NCBI GenBank assembly: GCA_011525265.1
Contig: WTHV01000031.1
Coordinates: 1 to 6,536, forward strand
DNA: 6,536 nucleotides
Direction of reading: 5' to 3'
Source: Alphaproteobacteria bacterium
Lineage (GTDB): Bacteria; Pseudomonadota; Alphaproteobacteria; Puniceispirillales; Puniceispirillaceae
The position numbers were made by a program, and so were the translations under genes. Shown piece by piece: positions 5,919 to 6,536 of the stretch. Within the stretch, counting starts at the first letter, position 1; every line of letters starts with the position of its first letter. A model generated the notes under the pieces. The model made no database searches. It worked only from the letters and a program-made list of their open reading frames with translations, and was not told the DNA's origin.

Positions 5919-6536
5919 CCCTATTTGCAAGAGATGATTTTCCCACCGTGCCGGAAAATGACTTTGGTTTCACCGTCAAAGCCACCGAAGGCAAGGCACG
6001 GCGCGGCGAGGTAAAAACCGCATGGGGCACAATCCAGACCCCTGTTTTTATGCCTGTGGGAACGGCCGCATCAGTCAAAGCGATGATGCCGCAATCTGTT
6101 GCGTCGACAGGGGCAGAGATTATTTTATCAAACACCTATCATCTGATGCTACGCCCCGGGGCTGAGCGTGTGGCGCGCCTTGGCGGTGTGCGTAAAATGA
6201 TGGGCTGGCACAAGCCACTCTTAACAGATTCAGGTGGCTTTCAGGTGATGTCACTTGGCGCTTTGCGGAAGATTGATGAAGATGGGGTCACATTTAAATC
6301 TCACCTTGATGGCTCCTCTCATCGCCTTAATCCAGAGATTTCAACAGATATTCAGCATAAGCTTGATGCCACGATTACTATGGCTTTTGATGAATGCACA
6401 CCCTATCCAGCAACGCATGAGGTAGCGGCAGACTCGATGCGGCTATCAATGCGCTGGGCAAATCGTTCGCGTGATGCATTTATTGCCCGCAAAGGCTATG
6501 GGCAATTTGGGATTGTACAAGGCTCTGTCTTTGAAG
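5915..6536 (+). CDS. tgt: Queuine/preQ1 tRNA-guanine transglycosylase, N-terminal part (3' end outside window)
   Basis: Tgt exchanges guanine-34 for preQ1 in tRNA, the step just before QueA. The frame stays open for 207 codons to the window edge, a little over half of the usual 370-380 residues. Seen: TPVFMPVGTAASVKAMMP (42-59), EIILSNTYHLMLRPG (68-82), LTDSGGFQVMSL with Asp105 (the counterpart of Z. mobilis Asp102), FKSHLDGSSHRLNPE (127-141), MAFDECTPYPA with Asp159 and Cys161 in the base-binding pocket, and FGIVQGSVFE at the edge. The nucleophilic Asp and the zinc-binding cysteines lie downstream and cannot be checked. The N-terminus carries about 15 residues before the conserved FGFTVKA. 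The ATG shares bases with the queA stop, and GGAG (5900-5903) sits 11 bases upstream. The order queA-tgt in one operon is common. Confidence 0.96.
   Translation, partial: MTLFARDDFPTVPENDFGFTVKATEGKARRGEVKTAWGTIQTPVFMPVGTAASVKAMMPQSVASTGAEIILSNTYHLMLRPGAERVARLGGVRKMMGWHKPLLTDSGGFQVMSLGALRKIDEDGVTFKSHLDGSSHRLNPEISTDIQHKLDATITMAFDECTPYPATHEVAADSMRLSMRWANRSRDAFIARKGYGQFGIVQGSVFE

Noticed and set aside
1..6536. A hidden novel system (defence island, mobile element, CRISPR, retroelement, RNA gene)
   Set aside because: Nearly every base is covered by recognised core-metabolism genes. No direct repeats, integrase, transposase, reverse transcriptase or tRNA-like sequence was seen on either strand.

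Overview
This window reads as an ordinary, tightly packed stretch of an alphaproteobacterial chromosome. Base composition is moderate to slightly AT-rich (roughly mid-40s % GC by eye). Codon third positions look mixed throughout and nothing suggests recent transfer. The NAD kinase, FdhD, Atm1-type exporter and KdsD all look alphaproteobacterial. The compact layout and composition would fit a marine lineage such as SAR116, but that is a guess from memory and not a placement. No phage, IS, CRISPR, tRNA, rRNA or defence module was found.

Layout. (1) Plus strand, 3-500: the 3' end of an Atm1/ABCB7-type ABC exporter, overlapped at its end by an alpha/beta hydrolase of the lysophospholipase type (about 475-1443). 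(2) Minus strand, 1440-2198: NAD kinase, convergent with the hydrolase, the two stop codons overlapping. (3) A 145-base divergent intergenic region (2199-2343) holding a perfect 12-base palindrome and a possible extended -10 for nadK. (4) Plus strand, 2344-3851: fdhD and mobA joined by an ATGA overlap. (5) Plus strand, 3884-4852: arabinose-5-phosphate isomerase (kdsD/kpsF). (6) Plus strand, 4881-6536: queA and the first 207 codons of tgt, again joined by an ATGA overlap. There is no gene-free stretch longer than about 150 bases.

How the genes work together. fdhD and mobA both serve maturation of molybdenum bis-MGD enzymes such as formate dehydrogenase: MobA adds GMP to molybdopterin and FdhD supplies the sulfur ligand. 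The target oxidoreductase is not in this window. Tgt inserts preQ1 into tRNA and QueA then converts it to epoxyqueuosine, so queA-tgt is a queuosine tRNA-modification operon. KdsD makes arabinose 5-phosphate for Kdo and hence lipopolysaccharide, which implies a Gram-negative envelope. NAD kinase supplies NADP.

No undescribed system was found. The points most worth a second look are small: a KdsD that seems to lack the last residues of its second CBS domain, an FdhD with CxxG where E. coli has CxxC, a hydrolase whose expected catalytic Asp appears to be Glu, and the palindrome in the divergent region.
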